Source: Promerops cafer
Taxonomy: Eukaryota; Chordata; Aves; Passeriformes; Nectariniidae
DNA length: 64,000 nt
Assembly (NCBI GenBank): GCA_013398275.1
Contig: VZSE01006614.1
Location: forward strand, 434,001-498,000
Direction of reading: 5' to 3'
Positions within the stretch are counted from its first letter, which is position 1, and the number at the start of each line of letters is the position of its first letter. The position numbers were made by a program, and so were the translations under genes. The notes beneath the pieces are model-generated. The model ran no database searches, was not told the DNA's origin, and saw only the letters and a list, made by a program, of their open reading frames with translations. Below, in pieces: positions 63,532-64,000 of the stretch.

Positions 63532-64000
63532 TACTTGACACCCAGACCTCCCCTTGGGCAAGGGTTGTGGATCTGCAGGCAGATGCTTCCCCCAGGACCT
63601 TGGTTTAGGCACAGGGAAATGCCTGTGCCCCCCAAAGCTTGACTCTCTCTCAGGATTTTGCACTCCTCTCTGGGTTGCTCTAGTCAAAGGTCCTAACTTC
63701 TCTACAAACTTTCCCTCCGTCACAGAGATGCACCCTCACTGATCCACCAGCCTGCTGGTTTTGGCTTAGGGCACAAGCGAAAGGACTGGCTAAAATGCCA
63801 CGCATGGGTGAACTTTTTTATTGTTAAGATCAGGTCCTGAGCTTGGGGGTTCTTTCTTTGGTTTTAAGCCATTGTTCATACTATTGCCTTTCAGCTTTTG
63901 GTCTGAGGAGGTTTTTCCTTTTTCCCCTCGTCTTGCAGAGTAATGCTTAGCATTGCTTCTTGTTAGCATAGCTCTTTTCATTCAGCTGAGGAAGAAATTT

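Larger units (their letters stand above)
55146..64000 (+). other. RARB: RARB intron downstream of the beta2 exon (partial)
   Basis: Starts with the GT donor at 55146 and continues past the window end. I searched for the next RARB exon (the DNA-binding-domain words CFVCQDKSSGYHYG) and did not find it. Within the intron are a TTG microsatellite, homopolymers, a CpG island, a candidate regulatory block, and otherwise A/T-rich unique sequence at about 55350-59620 and 60760-62850. No other gene is supported. Confidence 0.85.

Overview
This window looks like bird genomic DNA. It contains two CR1 LINE retrotransposon fragments of the avian/sauropsid type, few other recognisable transposons, mostly A/T-rich unique sequence, and no operon-like gene packing. 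Crocodilians and turtles also carry CR1, so 'bird' is an inference from CR1 together with the low repeat content.

The one gene I can name with confidence is RARB, the retinoic acid receptor beta nuclear receptor, on the plus strand. Its internal promoter (P2) and first RAR-beta2 coding exon lie at about 54.4-55.15 kb. The promoter carries the classic beta-RARE (a DR5 of GTTCAC half-sites, 54474-54490), a CRE-like TGATGTCA at 54427 and a TATA-like element just downstream. A leader of about 460 nt with five upstream ORFs follows. The 157-nt coding part (54989-55145) encodes the isoform-specific A2 N-terminus and ends in a phase-1 GT splice donor. The common exons for the DNA-binding and ligand-binding domains are not here, so 55146 to the end is intron.

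Upstream, 1-54 kb has no convincing protein-coding exon. By the known layout of vertebrate RARB it should be intron between the distal P1 promoter and P2, or intergenic DNA 5' of P2. It holds an antisense CR1 at 1.2-1.9 kb, a (TGGA)11 array, a (TA/CA) tract, a 30-unit GT array, and a second CR1 tail at 23.75 kb. A CpG-containing, motif-rich block at about 7.1-9.25 kb has a perfect second DR5 retinoic acid response element at 8270-8286. P2 sits at the downstream edge of a CpG island (about 53.4-54.7 kb).

Downstream, the intron contains a second CpG island (about 59.62-60.08 kb) followed by a motif-dense candidate regulatory block (60.3-60.75 kb) and a CTCF-like site near 63.52 kb. The reading I favour is a retinoid-autoregulated P2 promoter under translational control by uORFs, embedded in a regulatory landscape that may include a distal RARE. 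The distal elements are predictions from sequence alone. I found no convincing novel protein system.
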